Assembly (NCBI GenBank): GCA_048772705.1
Contig: JBLWGC010000026.1
Span: 1-35,545, forward strand
DNA: 35,545 bases
Direction of reading: 5' to 3'
Source of the DNA: Leidyana gryllorum EB-2025a
Lineage: Eukaryota; Apicomplexa
Shown here: one piece after another, positions 18,490 to 30,123 of the stretch
How the letters are laid out: every line of letters starts with the position of its first letter
Position numbering within the stretch: position 1 is the first letter of the stretch
Notes under the pieces: model-generated
What the model saw: the letters and a program-made list of their open reading frames with translations, nothing else
Databases searched by the model: none
What the model was told of the DNA's origin: nothing
Translations under genes and position numbers: made by a program

Positions 18490-18665
18490 ACATTTTTTTG
18501 ATGTCGTCACCCTTATCTCGTTACAAGTTTATCGGTGTTTTTTGATGTCGTCATCCTTATCTCGTTACAAATTCATCGGAATTTTTCATGTCGTCATCCT
18601 TAACCCGTTACTAATTCATCGGAATTTTTCATGTCGTCATCCTTAACCCCTTACCAAATTTTTCA
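18490..18665. repeat. 43/44-bp tandem repeat, about four copies
   Basis: Units starting ATGTCGTCA begin at 18501, 18545, 18588 and 18631 (44, 43 and 43 bp apart). Each contains CCTTA(T/A)C(T/C)CGTTAC and a following TTCATCGGAATTTTT or variant. The repeat sits directly upstream of the RT-RNase H frame in its own reading direction, where a promoter or leader would be, and it separates that element from satellite B. Confidence 0.88.
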
Positions 18666-18699
18666 AAAAAGCAGAGTTCGTCACCAGTGTGCAACTTGT

Positions 18700-20470
18700 A
18701 CCAGATGATACTTGTGTTACACATCTCTTTGCAGCACCTTCAATACCCCTTTGCAACATGTTCGAGACTTGTTTGCGACATGTTTGACACTTGTTTGCTA
18801 CCTGTTTCACACTTATTTCCTACTTGCTTCCTACTTGTTTGATACTTCTTTGAAACTTGTTTGCCACCTGCTTTACACTTGCTTGCCACTTCTTTGCCAC
18901 ATCTTTCATACTTCGTTGACACTCAGTTGAGACTTGTTCGCCACATGTTAAACACTTTTCTGCCACATATTTCACACTTGTTTGATACTCGTTTGACACG
19001 TGTTTGCCACTTCTTCGCCACATGTTTAACACTTGTTTGAAACTCCGTTGAGACTTGTTCACCACATGTTTAACACTTTTTTCCCACATGTTCCACACTT
19101 GTTTGACACTCGTTTGAAACTTGTTTGCCGCATGCTTTACACTTGCTTGCCAGTTCTTTGCCACATGTTTAACACTTGTTTGAAACTCCGTTGAGACTTG
19201 TTCGCCACATGTTTAACACTTTTTTGCCACATGTTCCACACTTGTTTGACACTCGTTTGACACTTGTTTGCGACATGTTTGCGACATCTTTGGCACTTGT
19301 TTGCCACATGCTTTACACTTGCTTGCCAGTTCATTGCCACATGTTTAACACTTGTTTGAAACTCCGTTGAGACTTGTTCGCCACATGTTTAACACTTTTT
19401 TGCCACATGTTCCACACTTGTTTGACACTCGTTTGACACTTGTTTGCGACATCTTTGGCGACTTGTTTTGCTACTTGTTTGCCACGTGTTACACACACGT
19501 TTACCACTTGTTTCCTACATGTTTGCCACATGTTTCACACTCGTTTGACACTTGTTTGCGACATCTTTGGCACTTGTTTTGCTACTTGTTTGCCACGTGT
19601 TACACACACGCTTGCCACTTGTTTCCTACATGTTTGCCACATGTTTCACACTTGTTTGACACTCGTTTGACACGTGTTTGCTACTTCTTCGCCACATGTT
19701 TAACACTTGTTTGAAACTCCGTTGAGACTTGTTCACCACATGTTTAACACTTTTTTCCCACATGTTCCACACTTGTTTGACACTCGTTTAAACTTGTTTG
19801 CCGCATGCTTTACACTTGCTTGCCAGTTCTTTGCCACATGTTTAACACTTGTTTGAAACTCCGTTGAGACTTGTTCGCCACATGTTTAACACTTTTTTGC
19901 CACAACTTGTTTGATACTTCTTTGAAACTTGTTTGCCACATGCTTTACACTTGCTTGTCAGTTCTTTGCCACATGTTTAACACTTGTTTGAAACTCCGTT
20001 GAGACTTGTTCGCCACATGTTTAACACTTTTTTGCCACATGTTCCACACTTGTTTGACACTTGTTTGCGACATGTTTGCGACATCTTTGGCACTTGTTTG
20101 CCACATGCTTTACACTTGCTTGCCAGTTCTTTGCCACATGTTTAACACTTGTTTGAAACTCCGTTGAGACTTGTTCGCCACATGTTTAACACTTTTTTGC
20201 CACATGTTCCACACTTGTTTCACACTCGTTTGACACTTGTTTGCCACATGCTTTACACTTGCTTGCCAGTTCTTTGCCACATGCTTTACACTTGCTTGCC
20301 AGTTCTTTGCCACATGTTTAACACTTGTTTGAAACTCCGTTGAGACTTGTTCGCCACATGTTTAACACTTTTTTGCCACATGTTCCAGGCTTGTTTGACA
20401 CTGGTTTCCGAGTTGTTTGACACTTGTTTCACACTTCTTTGCTACTTGATAGGTACTTAAATGACACTTC
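18700..20470. repeat. Satellite array B, 11-bp monomers
   Basis: Same 11-bp family as array A. The stretch from about 18820 to 19164 is nearly identical to 1163-1507, and the same CCGTTGAGAC marker blocks follow. Extra features: a duplicated block of about 120 bp with TTGCCACGTGTTACACACACG (near 19475 and 19595). The edges degrade into looser monomers (18700-18790 and 20415-20470). It continues through CTGGTTTCCGAGTTGTTTGACAC, the point where E1 interrupts array A. Confidence 0.92.
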
Positions 20471-20578
20471 TCTACAAGTCGTTTGAACTCGTACATATCG
20501 TTCCAGCGCAATTGCACGCAAGATTGATGCAATTGGTCCGTTCTACTTATCACATTCACGATAGGTTGCTAACTATTC
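20471..20578. other. Linker between satellite B and repeat X
   Basis: About 110 bp of unique-looking sequence ending CACGATAGGTTG. No gene is seen. The equivalent stretch is missing from copy A, where E1 and E2 occupy the site. Confidence 0.6.
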
Positions 20579-21208
20579 CATCAATAAATAAATCTCACAG
20601 AAACAATGGGTACGGGGAAGCGCCCGAGCGAAGCGACAAGGGCGCTCCACACACCCCATCAATACTTCTTCACGCACACTATTACTCAACGTACATATCA
20701 GCCTTAACATCCCGCTCGTACACTAACAATCCGAATACCCATAACTCTTAGCATATATACACTCTCTCAATGTTTTATAGCAAACAACTGACCACCACCC
20801 TCTTACCACACCTCGAACTACATCACAATTGTCAATATACTCCTATTAACCTACCTATCATTAGCCAAATTCATGTCGCCCGAATCAACACTCAAATCCT
20901 ATGCATAACTTGACTCCATCCGCATATTCTTACAAATTCCCATTCACTCCAATAAATAATGTCCACGATACGCATTGGACTCATGACATTCTTCTCAACA
21001 CTCTCAATTCAACTCCGATGTATTTGATTCCCCTATATCTAGCATTACAAGCTTTCATACCTCTCCAAATACTCCCTCACTTAACGAGCGAATCGCTAAC
21101 TCACTCTAGACCCTTCACACCTAACAGACAAACCATCTAAACCAATATCACTCACACATAACTTTCCAAGTTGCTCCATATTCACTTTAGCAAACTGAGC
21201 ATACTACA
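20579..21208. repeat. Dispersed repeat X (copy 3), interrupted by E4
   Basis: Matches 11010 to about 11650 closely, including the GC-rich hairpin (20614-20649). It stops at GCATACTACA, exactly where the E4 LTR begins. Copies 1 and 2 continue with CATCACAGCAC, so E4 jumped into X here; CTACA (21204-21208) is the expected target duplication. Confidence 0.87.
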
Positions 21209-21423
21209 TGTAACTACTGGTACTACAGGTGGCTTCGGTGGGTTCACTGTCAGGTTCATTAGCTGTATTGTTCTTAGTTCTCTTCTGAGTTCTTGTAGTC
21301 ATTTTCAATCTAATCTAAACTCCAAAAACCACACCACACACGTGCGTGTCTGTACTCTCCGTGTCTCCGGCCGGCCGGTCCGTGCCGGTCTCGGAGACAC
21401 AGACTTACCTAGTGTTCGCTACA
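21209..21423 (-). repeat. E4 3' LTR
   Basis: 215 bp, TGTAACTACT to TTCGCTACA (TG...CA). Hairpin at 21361-21400 with arms GTGTCTCCG and CGGAGACAC around GCCGGCCGG-rich sequence. Downstream in the element's sense an ATG near 21302 opens MTTRTQKRTKNNTANEPDSE, which stays open to the LTR end, the same arrangement as in E1, E2 and E3. The LTR is preceded by a purine tract at 21424-21445. Confidence 0.88.
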
Positions 21424-22177
21424 CTCCTCCCCTCCTCTTCTTCTAAAGGTCTTGGCCCTGAACTTCATCTGTTGAGAAATGCATGTTGCTCGGTTGTTTC
21501 CTGTTCCATTCTCTTCTGTATTCCTTCACTAAGTCCTCCGCCATTGCTTCTCTAATGGTGGATATCGGCTCCCATGTGCGCTCTCTCTCTCCAAAGCCAG
21601 CCCAGTCTATGAGCCATTCCATTGGACGACCTGTCATGTAGCCTCCCCTCTGTCCGCAAACCTTGTTCATGACATAGGTGGTGGTGTCTTCGGATGGATG
21701 TGGGCCTGCAAATGGTTTCAGTCTCGATGCATGAAATTTCTTGTGGCATCTCCATGATGCTGGTAAGTTCAGCTGGTAAACATCTCCTGGCCCTTTGGCT
21801 GTTACTTCATAGGGTCCACAGAAGGGCTTGGTCAGTTTGTGCATTGGCAATCCTCTCAAACCTTTGGTGTGTAGTAACACCCAGTCTCCTTCGTTTATAT
21901 TCGGCCTGGATCGCCCTTTGCCATACTGTTTCGCTTGTCTGGTCGCCGCTTCCATCCATCTGTCTTTGATAATCTGAAGTCGTTCCTCTGTGAGCCACGC
22001 TGCCACTGTTGGGTTCGTTATGGATTCCATCGTGGATGGAATCCTCGGCTGCAACCCACACTCGGCTTCGAATGGTGTCAGTCCCGTTGATTCGTTCATC
22101 ATTGTGTTGTATCCCAACTCTAGGGCTGGTATTCTTTCTGTCCATTTGGGGACCGCCTCTTCGCACAGTGTCCTCAG

Positions 22178-22778
22178 TGTTGTAACCCCAAGTCGCTACT
22201 CGAGGGGAACGAGGCCCAGTTCTCATCTCTGCATACTCTCGACCACAAGTCAGACTTAGAACCCAGTTAGTATTTTTGCCGACAAGTCTACCACGAATAT
22301 GTCGCACACGACGGCGCAAAACAAGAACTACGACTTGTTGTACCAAGTGCAAAAGTTATCTTAGGCCGCCTCTTGCCTAGTCCAACTCTGACTTAGCCAA
22401 CTTGCTTGCGTGTGTCTCTCGCTCTGGTGTCTCTCTCACTCCACCCATGTGCCAGTCGCTCGCACTCTTGCGGAGCCTCGCGCTGGACACACACGGTAGT
22501 TCTCCCCGACACCACACTCTGATCATTCATGTGAGTGTCTGCACAGTTACACTGTTGCAGAGAGCTCAGACCACTAGGGTGCATTTGCCTTTACGCTTTA
22601 GTAGTGGTTGCTTTACGTTCGTTAATAATGCCTTTTCACCATCTTATACATGCCCCTATATAAGTGCCAAATATGTAGGGAAGTATCCAGATGGATGTTA
22701 ATTCGATTGGAAATTTCACCAAGTCGAATCTGGCCACCCGATAGGAAGTTGACCATCAGGCAAACACGAACTACAACA
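22178..22778 (-). repeat. E5 3' LTR
   Basis: 601 bp, about 99.7% identical to 26544-27144 by eye. It lacks the GTGTCTCC hairpin of the other elements. It contains CCTATATAAGTGCCAAATATG (TATA-like on either strand) and ACCCGATAG; both also occur in the relic at 31009-31118. Confidence 0.94.
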
Positions 22779-22815
22779 CACGCCCCCTCCTCGGGAAAGG
22801 CATCGTCCCTGATGA

Positions 22816-25214
22816 CTAAGAGAATAGCTTTTGTCTCTTGTTAGGGAGATATACTACTTGCGTCAAAGGTCTATGCCTGCGTCGGGTCCTTGTGCCCCTT
22901 GCGGCTCTCTCGGCATGCCACTTTTCTTCATACTCCCGCAGCAGCTCGGGGTATGCGTGAAGTCTTTCACGGGGTACCCACGTCAAGTCCTTCCAGCCTT
23001 GCCACTTGACTTGGTAGTGCTCATCCCGTTGACGAAACTTGACGATCTTCTGAGGTACAGAAGACTCGGCCTCAGCTCTTGCCGGTGGTCTTAAGGTAGC
23101 CTCAGGTACTACCGGTGGTCTTGACGAAACCAGCGGTGCGTCATCGTCTTCGTCTAATGACACGGCACGCGGCGGCGACCGTATTCTTGGCGCTGTCGCT
23201 TCGGCTGGAGGCATTTCCTCTATAGTGGTTGGCAGTAGAATCTCTGGCGTCTCAGCCGGGAAGGGAGTGCCTTGGCTCATCTCTCCTTCTGGCTGCCTAG
23301 TCGCGGACGTAGAGGTAACGGGACCCACAGGAACGCAAATACTGATTCCGGAGCCTTCGCTACTTACACTCTCACGACGTCTCTGGGTCGTCGCCTCGGT
23401 ACTTGTAGGGATCGTACAAGTCCGGTCTTCCTTAGGCTGGATCCATGTGTCCACACCAACAGGTAAGACTCGATTCACGTTTACGCGATCGAAAGCCGAC
23501 TGAGACCCTTCAACTCTACACCAGGATCCGTCTTTAGACGTTTCCACCACTTTCTTTGGTGCACTCCACTTAGGCGATAGCTTCCGTGACGGGAAGTCGG
23601 TAAGTTCATAGTCACTTAACCGAACTAGCACCCATTGCCCCACATTCACGTTCTTCTCACGAGCCGACTTGTCGTACTGAGACTTCATTTTCTCATAGTA
23701 CTTTTCCAGACTTTGTCTTGCTCGGTGAGTGGCGTCATCAATAATCTGGCGTAGTTCCTTGGCATACTGCTCTCCCGTGGTATGAGGTCGGGTATTTCTC
23801 TCCCCCCCTCCGGGTAAGTGCGGTTGCCGTCCTCGGTTCAGTACAAAGGGTGACATTCCGAGTGCTCGATGATCGGTAATGTTATACCCGAACTGAATAC
23901 CGGGGAGATAGGAATCCCAGTTATTTGCCGTAAACCCGGTTAACGTGGCCAACGACTTATTGAGCGTGCGCATAAACCGTTCTGCATAACCGTCGCCTTG
24001 CGGGTAATACGCGGTTGAGGAGATCTTTTTAATGCCAAAGTGTGAGCATAAGTGTCCTACCAACTTGGCGCGGAAACTGGGTCCATTGTCCGATAATAGT
24101 CTTCTTGGACACCCATGATTGCAGATAATATGCTTGTTAAAAGCGTTAATGACGGTTATGGCCTCTTGATTGCGCGTCGGCACTAACTCAACCCACTTAG
24201 TGAATTGGTCAACGAATACCAGGACATACTTGTACCCATTTGACTCAGGGTAAGGTCCGCAGAAATCCATGGCGACAGTCCCCCATGGTTCTGTTGGTAC
24301 TTCTGACTTCATAGGGCCGTGTGGTTGTTGAGGTTTCCGTCTTTGGCATAGTACGCACTTTTCTAAGATTTGTCTTATCTTAAGTATCGTTAGGCTCGAT
24401 ACATATATTTGTGCGACCATGTGGCGTATTCGGTTAGGTCCGAAATGCGCGCCGACCGGGCTTTCGTGTATAGTGCGTACAACACGTTCCCATAGTTTCT
24501 CGGGAAGCCACGGTCTCCAACGGAAGCCATCATCGACTCCTATCAGTCCGTCAACCATGTACACTCCTTTACTTTTTGTAAAGTTGTTGGATATTCCCTC
24601 GTCTTGTTGTTCATGGTACAGTTCCGCTTCAGAGGGTAATTCCAACTTGGTGGGGAGTATGGCGTAAATCATGTGATCCTCCATGCACTCAGAGTCAGCG
24701 AATGTGCGAGTGAAGGCATCAACATTCGAGTGAGATTTACCCGATCGGTGGCGTATTTCGAACGGAGTAAACTCTGCCAGCGCAAGTGCCCATCGAACGG
24801 AGTAAACTCTGCCAGCGCAAGTGCCCATCGTTGTAAACGGCCGGTTCGTGCCTTAAACAACCATTGTAGACTTTCGTGGTCCGACCGAACGTAAAACTTG
24901 GAACCGAGGATGTATGTGCGGAACTTCTGTAGCGCTTCTTTTATAGCCAGTGCCTCTTTTTCCCTTATATGCCATCGTGACTCGGCAGGTGAGAACTTGC
25001 GGGACTCAAAGACAATGGGTCGGTCGCCTCTACCGTCACCAAAGTCTTGACTGAGTACTGCTGCCATGCCAATTTCAGACGCATCACAGTCCACAATAAA
25101 TTCTCGGGAAAAGTCAGGGTATGCTAGGACCACATCTCCACTGACCAAGGCTTTCTTAAGTGTATTGAAGGCGTTCTGTACGGTCTGGGCGTTCCGTACG
25201 AGCGAGCATAGCAA
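22816..25214 (-). pseudogene. pol: E5 Pol remnant: RNase H, integrase, chromodomain
   Basis: RNase H appears first in the reading direction (FIVDCDASEIG, HIREKEALAI, RSDHESLQWLF; about 24800-25150). Integrase follows, with an H-H-C-C finger ending CVLCQRRKPQQPHGP and a core with AMDFCGPYPES, LLSDNGPSFR and YYPQGDGYAERF (about 23900-24500). The C-terminal 170 residues carry a Pro/Ser-rich linker and a chromodomain-like segment (YQVKWQGWKDLTWVP, about 22970-23040). The SDNGP/PQGDG style of the core differs from the SDRD/HPQ(S/T)NG form in E1-E4, marking a separate gypsy lineage. Confidence 0.85.
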
Positions 25215-25410
25215 CCTCTGTATGTTGCTGGAGGCGCTGAGTATACTCGCGGCGCTCTGTTTCCAACCGCTCCATAACCAATTGCTGCGAGCGCACCATT
25301 TCCATCATGAGTGTCATCATGTGGCGGGCGTCAATAGGGGTTTCCGCAGGCTGTTCCGTATTGCGAGGAGAAGCGGTATGCGAAGTGGCTTGCTCTTGGT
25401 TGGCAGACAT
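25156..25410 (-). pseudogene. gag: E5 Gag-like N-terminal remnant
   Basis: 84 residues, starting MSANQEQATSHTASPRNTEQ. A Thr/Pro-rich start is followed by a likely coiled coil (MMEMVRSQQLVMERLETERR), common at the front of plant-type gypsy Gag proteins. It is the first ORF after the 5' leader of E5, which supports a Gag role. The rest of Gag is absent. Confidence 0.55.
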
Positions 25411-26543
25411 GTTTACTTAGTAAGTAAAGAGTAACTTCACAGCGAATGCTTAAGCAGTGATGGATGCTCAACAACGAATGCTTAGTGAATTGCAGTTGAA
25501 TTCTTTTTATTCATACTGCTTTGTGTGCGTGTCTCTGTGAGACAGCAACATTAGCGCCTCTTACGAGTGCTGCCCTTTGTAGAACGTTTAGTAAACGTAG
25601 ACGACGCTTCACGTCAGCACTTGAGTCGTTTTTCATTGGGCGAGGACTTATGTCCTTACTTACATAACACCGACACAGATGTTACCCGTATAACGACTTT
25701 ACTTCATGCTGAGACGCGTAGTGCGCCGGTGGTTCCCATTAGACCACCCTTGACAGTTGCTAGAGCTCGCCGGTTCCGGAGTTGGCGCTCCTTCACCGGT
25801 TTCCCACTGGTGCACCCAGGATGCCCTAGCCCTTCCAAGTTCACCTTTCTGGATGTTCGGCGGCTACAGAAGCACACACCTACTTGCCGCTAAGCAGGTA
25901 CCGGTCGGTACACATACACTTAGAGGCCCCAGTCCGGATTCCAAGAGGAACTAGGCTCCCTCTCAAGTTGAGCCAAACTAGCATACTGCGCGTTGCCAAA
26001 CCCTTCGATTCCCAGCGAAGAAAAGGGGTTTGTTACAACGACTCCCCGGCTCGCCGGGTTGACTGATCGCACTGTAGGTTCTCTACAGCCAGCCTTTTAA
26101 CAGATTTCGGACTTAAGTCCCCGCGACTCTGCGTACGTTCAATGTTCGCTACTAGGCCTGCCTGCCTTTCACTGAACACTCGCTGTCCTTAAAGGTACAG
26201 CTATGAGCCGAGGCTTTTAGTCCTACAGCCACATGTCGACTCCTGCTCCGGCTTATGCCCGGACGTCCCCCCTCCTTCTGGGAACTGGTGCTCCGTCACC
26301 TGACCATTTCATGTTTGAACTTAGAACAAAATGAAGGTAACTTAGCCTAAACCAGCTTTCCGAACCCCAGGGTGATGGGTTTCCGACTTAGCAGAATTCG
26401 CGATCCGCTCGCCTGGCGGTCCGCGCGACTTAGCGGATTTTCGTTGGCCGTCCCGGCGCCTCTTCCGTGACGATCCCACGATCCTCTCCGTGTGGCTGCT
26501 TGTGTGGCGATTTCTGCACAAGATGGCGGGCCGAGGCACCACG
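25411..26543 (-). other. E5 5' leader and primer-binding site
   Basis: About 1.1 kb between the 5' LTR and the first ORF, with no recognisable protein. Directly inside the LTR the minus strand reads CG-TGGTGCCTCGGCCCGCC. The TGGTGCCTCGG start suits pairing with a tRNA ending ...CCGAGGCACCA and differs from the Met-type site of E1 and E3. Short plus-strand ORFs here look like chance. Confidence 0.6.
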
Positions 26544-27144
26544 TGTTGTAACCCCAAGTCGCTACTCGAGGGGAACGAGGCCCAGTTCTCATCTCTGCAT
26601 ACTCTCGACCACAAGTCAGACTTAGAACCCAGTTAGTATTTTTGCCGACAAGTCTACCACGAATATGTCGCACACGACCGCGCAAAACAAGAACTACGAC
26701 TTGTTGTACCAAGTGCAAAAGTTATCTTAGGCCGCCTCTTGCCTAGTCCAACTCTGACTTAGCCAACTTGCTTGCGTGTGTCTCTCGCTCTGGTGTCTCT
26801 CTCACTCCACCCATGTGCCAGTCGCTCGCACTCTTGCGGAGCCTCGCGCTGGACACACACGGTAGTTCTCCCCGACACCACACTCTGATCATTCATGTGA
26901 GTGTCTGCACAGTTACACTGTTGCAGAGAGCTCAGACCACTAGGGTGCATTTGCCTTTACGCTTTAGTAGTGGTTGCTTTACGTTCGTTAATAATGCCTT
27001 TTCACCATCTTATACATGCCCCTATATAAGTGCCAAATATGTAGGGAAGTATCCAGATGGATGTTAATTCGATTGGAAATTTCACCAAGTCGAACCTGGC
27101 CACCCGATAGGAAGTTGACCATCAGGCAAACACGAACTACAACA
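26544..27144 (-). repeat. E5 5' LTR
   Basis: Second copy of the 601-bp LTR, ending CTACAACA before the duplicated CTCAG. The E4 integrase frame resumes immediately beyond it. Confidence 0.94.
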
Positions 27145-27355
27145 CTCAGCATCTGGATAATCGTTCGGTTTGCCCTCTCAACTAATCCATTCGTTTGAGG
27201 ATGGGCTGACGTCGTTGGTTTCAGGGTTGTTCCCCCTTTCTTGAATAGCTCTGTCCAGAGTTCCGACATCCATCTCGTGTCCCGGTCTGCCACAATGAAC
27301 TTGGGGTAGCCATGTTGTCGTACTATCCTGTTCATTACAATCTCTGCACACTGTG

Positions 27356-27544
27356 TGTAACCGTCGTGAGGGTTACTCTGTTCGGGGCTGCCTAGAGGTC
27401 TGTTGCGCAGGTGCATCTAAGATCTGTTCTGTTTCTAAGCGTGTAACCAAAAACGTGTGTTCCAAAAATCGTGTTTGTATCTTGTGTGTCTCCGGCCGGC
27501 CGTCCGTGTGCCGGTCCGGAGACACGTCCTTATCAGGGGTTACA
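27356..27544 (-). mobile_element. Solo LTR in E4 integrase, target duplication CTGTG
   Basis: 189 bp with matched ends TGTAACC...GGGTTACA and the 5-bp duplication CTGTG on both sides (27351-27355 and 27545-27549). Hairpin 27486-27525 has arms GTGTCTCCGG and CCGGAGACAC. In the minus direction an ATG (27416) opens MHLRNRPLGSPEQSNPHDGY up to the LTR end, plainly related to MDLRNRSLVAPSAQQ of the E1 Gag start, and the length is almost that of the E1 LTR. It is therefore a solo LTR of an E1-related family. Confidence 0.92.
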
Positions 27545-28199
27545 CTGTGCTGCCGTGACGCTCAAGGTGCATGGTTCTAGGATTATTCTCCTCGTTAGGC
27601 GGTCGATTGCCACAAATAATTCGTCCATGCCGTTTGTAACCGGTCGGCCGGTTAGCGCGAGTACCGCTACGTAGACTAACTCCCATTCGGAATCTCCGTC
27701 CCTCTGTTCTGTTTGTGTCGTATGCGTGCAATGAAAAACCTTCATAGTTGTCTAGTCCCAATTAGCCGTTTCCAGCCTTTGCCGGCCTACACCGTTCGTG
27801 GGATCTGGTGGAAGTGCCAGTAGATCAATTGATATACCTTCCCATGGGAGATCGGGCGGTGAAATGAGATTCAGCAGTCCCAAGGATGGTCGACGGTTTG
27901 CTTTGGCCCGTTGGCACGTTGTACAGTTTCTGCAGAAGGTTCGAACGTCGTTCGCCATTCCTGGCCAGGTATACTGGCCCGCTAGCCTGTGTAGAGTGCG
28001 CACGTGGCCCATATGTCCTGCCAGCGTTGAGGTGTGACTCTCTTCCAAGGTTTCTTCCCTTAGTCCATGTCCTGGTGGTACATATATCCTTCCTTTATGA
28101 TTAAAAATCAATCGTTGGCTTCCTCTTTCCATTCCTTCCGGTGGTTCAGTCCGGTTCGAGATTTCCTGCAGTCTTTCCGCAAAGGTTGATCTTACTTGT

Positions 28200-30060
28200 G
28201 TTTCGGTCGCCATCATCACAGTCGGTGCGGTCGTTGGCTCCGTTTGTGGCATGTCTGGTCTAGATAAGATGTCTGCCAGTAAATTCTGTTCTCCCGGAAT
28301 GTAGTCAATTCGGGTCGGAAATTGAGAGATTTTTATCAACCAACGTATGACCTTTGGGGATAGGTTCTTCAGTTTCACCAGCGTTGACAGCGGTTTGTGG
28401 TCCGTTTTCACGAGGAACGGTCTGGACATGAGATAGAACTTCCATCACTTCGATGGCATGCAGTTCGCGCTCGTGCACTGGCGAGTGCTGTTCCGTTGCA
28501 TTGAGCATTTTGCTGAAGTTCTCTATGACCACCACCTCATCTGGTGCTACTTCCTGGGTCAACGCTGCTCCTATAGTTGTGTTGGACGCATCCGTTGTCA
28601 CCGTGAATGGGATTTGAGGGTTCACCAGGCCCAACTTTAAGTCCTCTGTGAACTGTTCCGTTAACAGATGCCATTTTTGTCGCCTGTCGTCCAGTTGATT
28701 GTTCTTTGGTCCTTTTCTGTGCTCAAAATTTTGTGAAATTCACTTGTGAGTTGGGCAAAATTCTTGATAAATCTACCATAATAGGTCATGGCCCCAATCA
28801 CCTTCCTGAGCTCTTTGATGGTGTTGGGTGGCTTCTTGGTTCGGAACGTTTTGAGTCTATCTACATCTGGGGTGAGACCCTCCGCGCTAAGCGTGTGTCC
28901 TATGAAATCCACTCGTTGTAGGAAGAAGGCTGACTTTCGTGGATGAACCTTTAGCTTCCAGTGTTTGCAGGACGCTTCGTAGATGTTCTCTATGACTGGT
29001 AATGTTCTCGCTGTATACCAATATGTCATCTACATAGGCAAATACGTATTTCCCTATGGCTTCCTCGAGTATTTCTGCAATAAAGGCGACGAAGGCTCCC
29101 GGCGCATTGCGCAGTCCAAACGGTAAGACCGTATATTCGAACTTCCCAAATGGTGTCACAAAGGCGGTGTATTGTTGAGAGCCTGGCCTGATTCTCACTT
29201 GGTTATAACCCGATTGTAAATCCAGTTTGCTGAACACCTTCAATCCTCTGACCGAGTTTGCTATTTCTTCTTGTCGTGCTAGTGGATAGTTGTAGGGCAC
29301 TGTGCGCTCGTTAACAGCTTTGAAATTCACCACCAGTCGCGGAATTGGTGTATGTTTCTTCGGTACAAGAAAACAGGGTGATCCCCAAGGTGACTTCGAT
29401 CGCTTGATTCTCCCTGCCTCAGTAGTTCCTTTACCTGCCTCCTCATTTCCGCCGTTGCTTGCGGTGATGCTTGGTACGGATTTTGGTTCACTGGGTGCCC
29501 TGGTTGTACTTCTATCTCAAAATCGTGGAACTGTCTTTCGGGTGGTAAGGTCGTTGGCGGTGTGAACAGTTGGCCAAAGTCATTGGTTATCCAACTTTCC
29601 TCTGGTGGTACTCGAATGCTGGTAGGGTCAACTGCCTTTATTGGTATTGTCGTGATGAGACATTGCTTGGGTAAATAGAAGCTTTCCACCACTCGTACCA
29701 ACCCCTGCTCGTCTGTGGCTATGGCAATTCCCAACTTGGGGAATTCATTGATGCCTATTAGTCCGGCGTGTGTGTTCAATTGCAGTGGTGCTATACTGAA
29801 ATCCAACTTGACTTGTCTTCCGAGTCCACTTAGGATATCTAGCTCCACTCGTCCTCTCGTCGTGGTCTTTCCTATGCCAACTAACGGCTCTGCTTGTCCG
29901 TCACCGTCTCCCAAATCCATTCTATCTGCTGTTTGGGCACTCAGGATGTTGACTTCTGCTCCGGTATCCAGCAGAAACTTCAACGTCTCCTTTTGTCCTT
30001 GTCTTATTGCGTACCACACCACTGTGGCCTGGTTCACTCTCGCAGTTCGCATAATCGTTA
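28200..30060 (-). pseudogene. pol: E4 protease-RT-RNase H region, broken
   Basis: Recognisable parts in order from the right: protease (FLLDTGAEVNILSAQ, near 29960), a linker with ESWITNDFGQLF and HDFEIEVQPG, RT (MVNFKAVNERTVPYNYPL, FSKLDLQSGYNQV, LPFGLRNAPGAFVAF, YVDDILVY near 29020), then RNase H (VTTDASNTTIGAAL near 28590, KTDHKPLSTL near 28400). The order and motifs match E1-E3. It is interrupted in several places. Confidence 0.82.
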
Positions 30061-30123
30061 TCGGTACATGCTGTGTGCCCTGAGCCAGTGCCTCCCGTTC
30101 GGGACTTCGGTGAAGAGGCCTTT

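Larger units (their letters stand above)
22178..27144 (-). mobile_element. E5: Ty3/gypsy element with 601-bp LTRs, nested in E4
   Basis: 4,967 bp bounded by two 601-bp LTRs (22178-22778 and 26544-27144) with inverted ends TGTTGTA...TACAACA. It is flanked by the 5-bp duplication CTCAG (22173-22177 and 27145-27149). I see two differences between the LTRs by eye, so the insertion is recent. Visible parts: a purine tract beside the left LTR, chromodomain-like C-terminus, integrase, RNase H, a short coiled-coil Gag-like N-terminus, a leader of about 1.1 kb, and a primer-binding site beside the right LTR. RT and the body of Gag are not seen, so the copy is broken in spite of its youth. Its integrase is of a different lineage from E1-E4. 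Confidence 0.93.

Noticed and set aside
25965-25990. TTGGCTCAA on the minus strand, resembling the end of dinoflagellate/perkinsid spliced leaders
   Set aside because: Only nine bases match and the rest of the leader is absent; chance.
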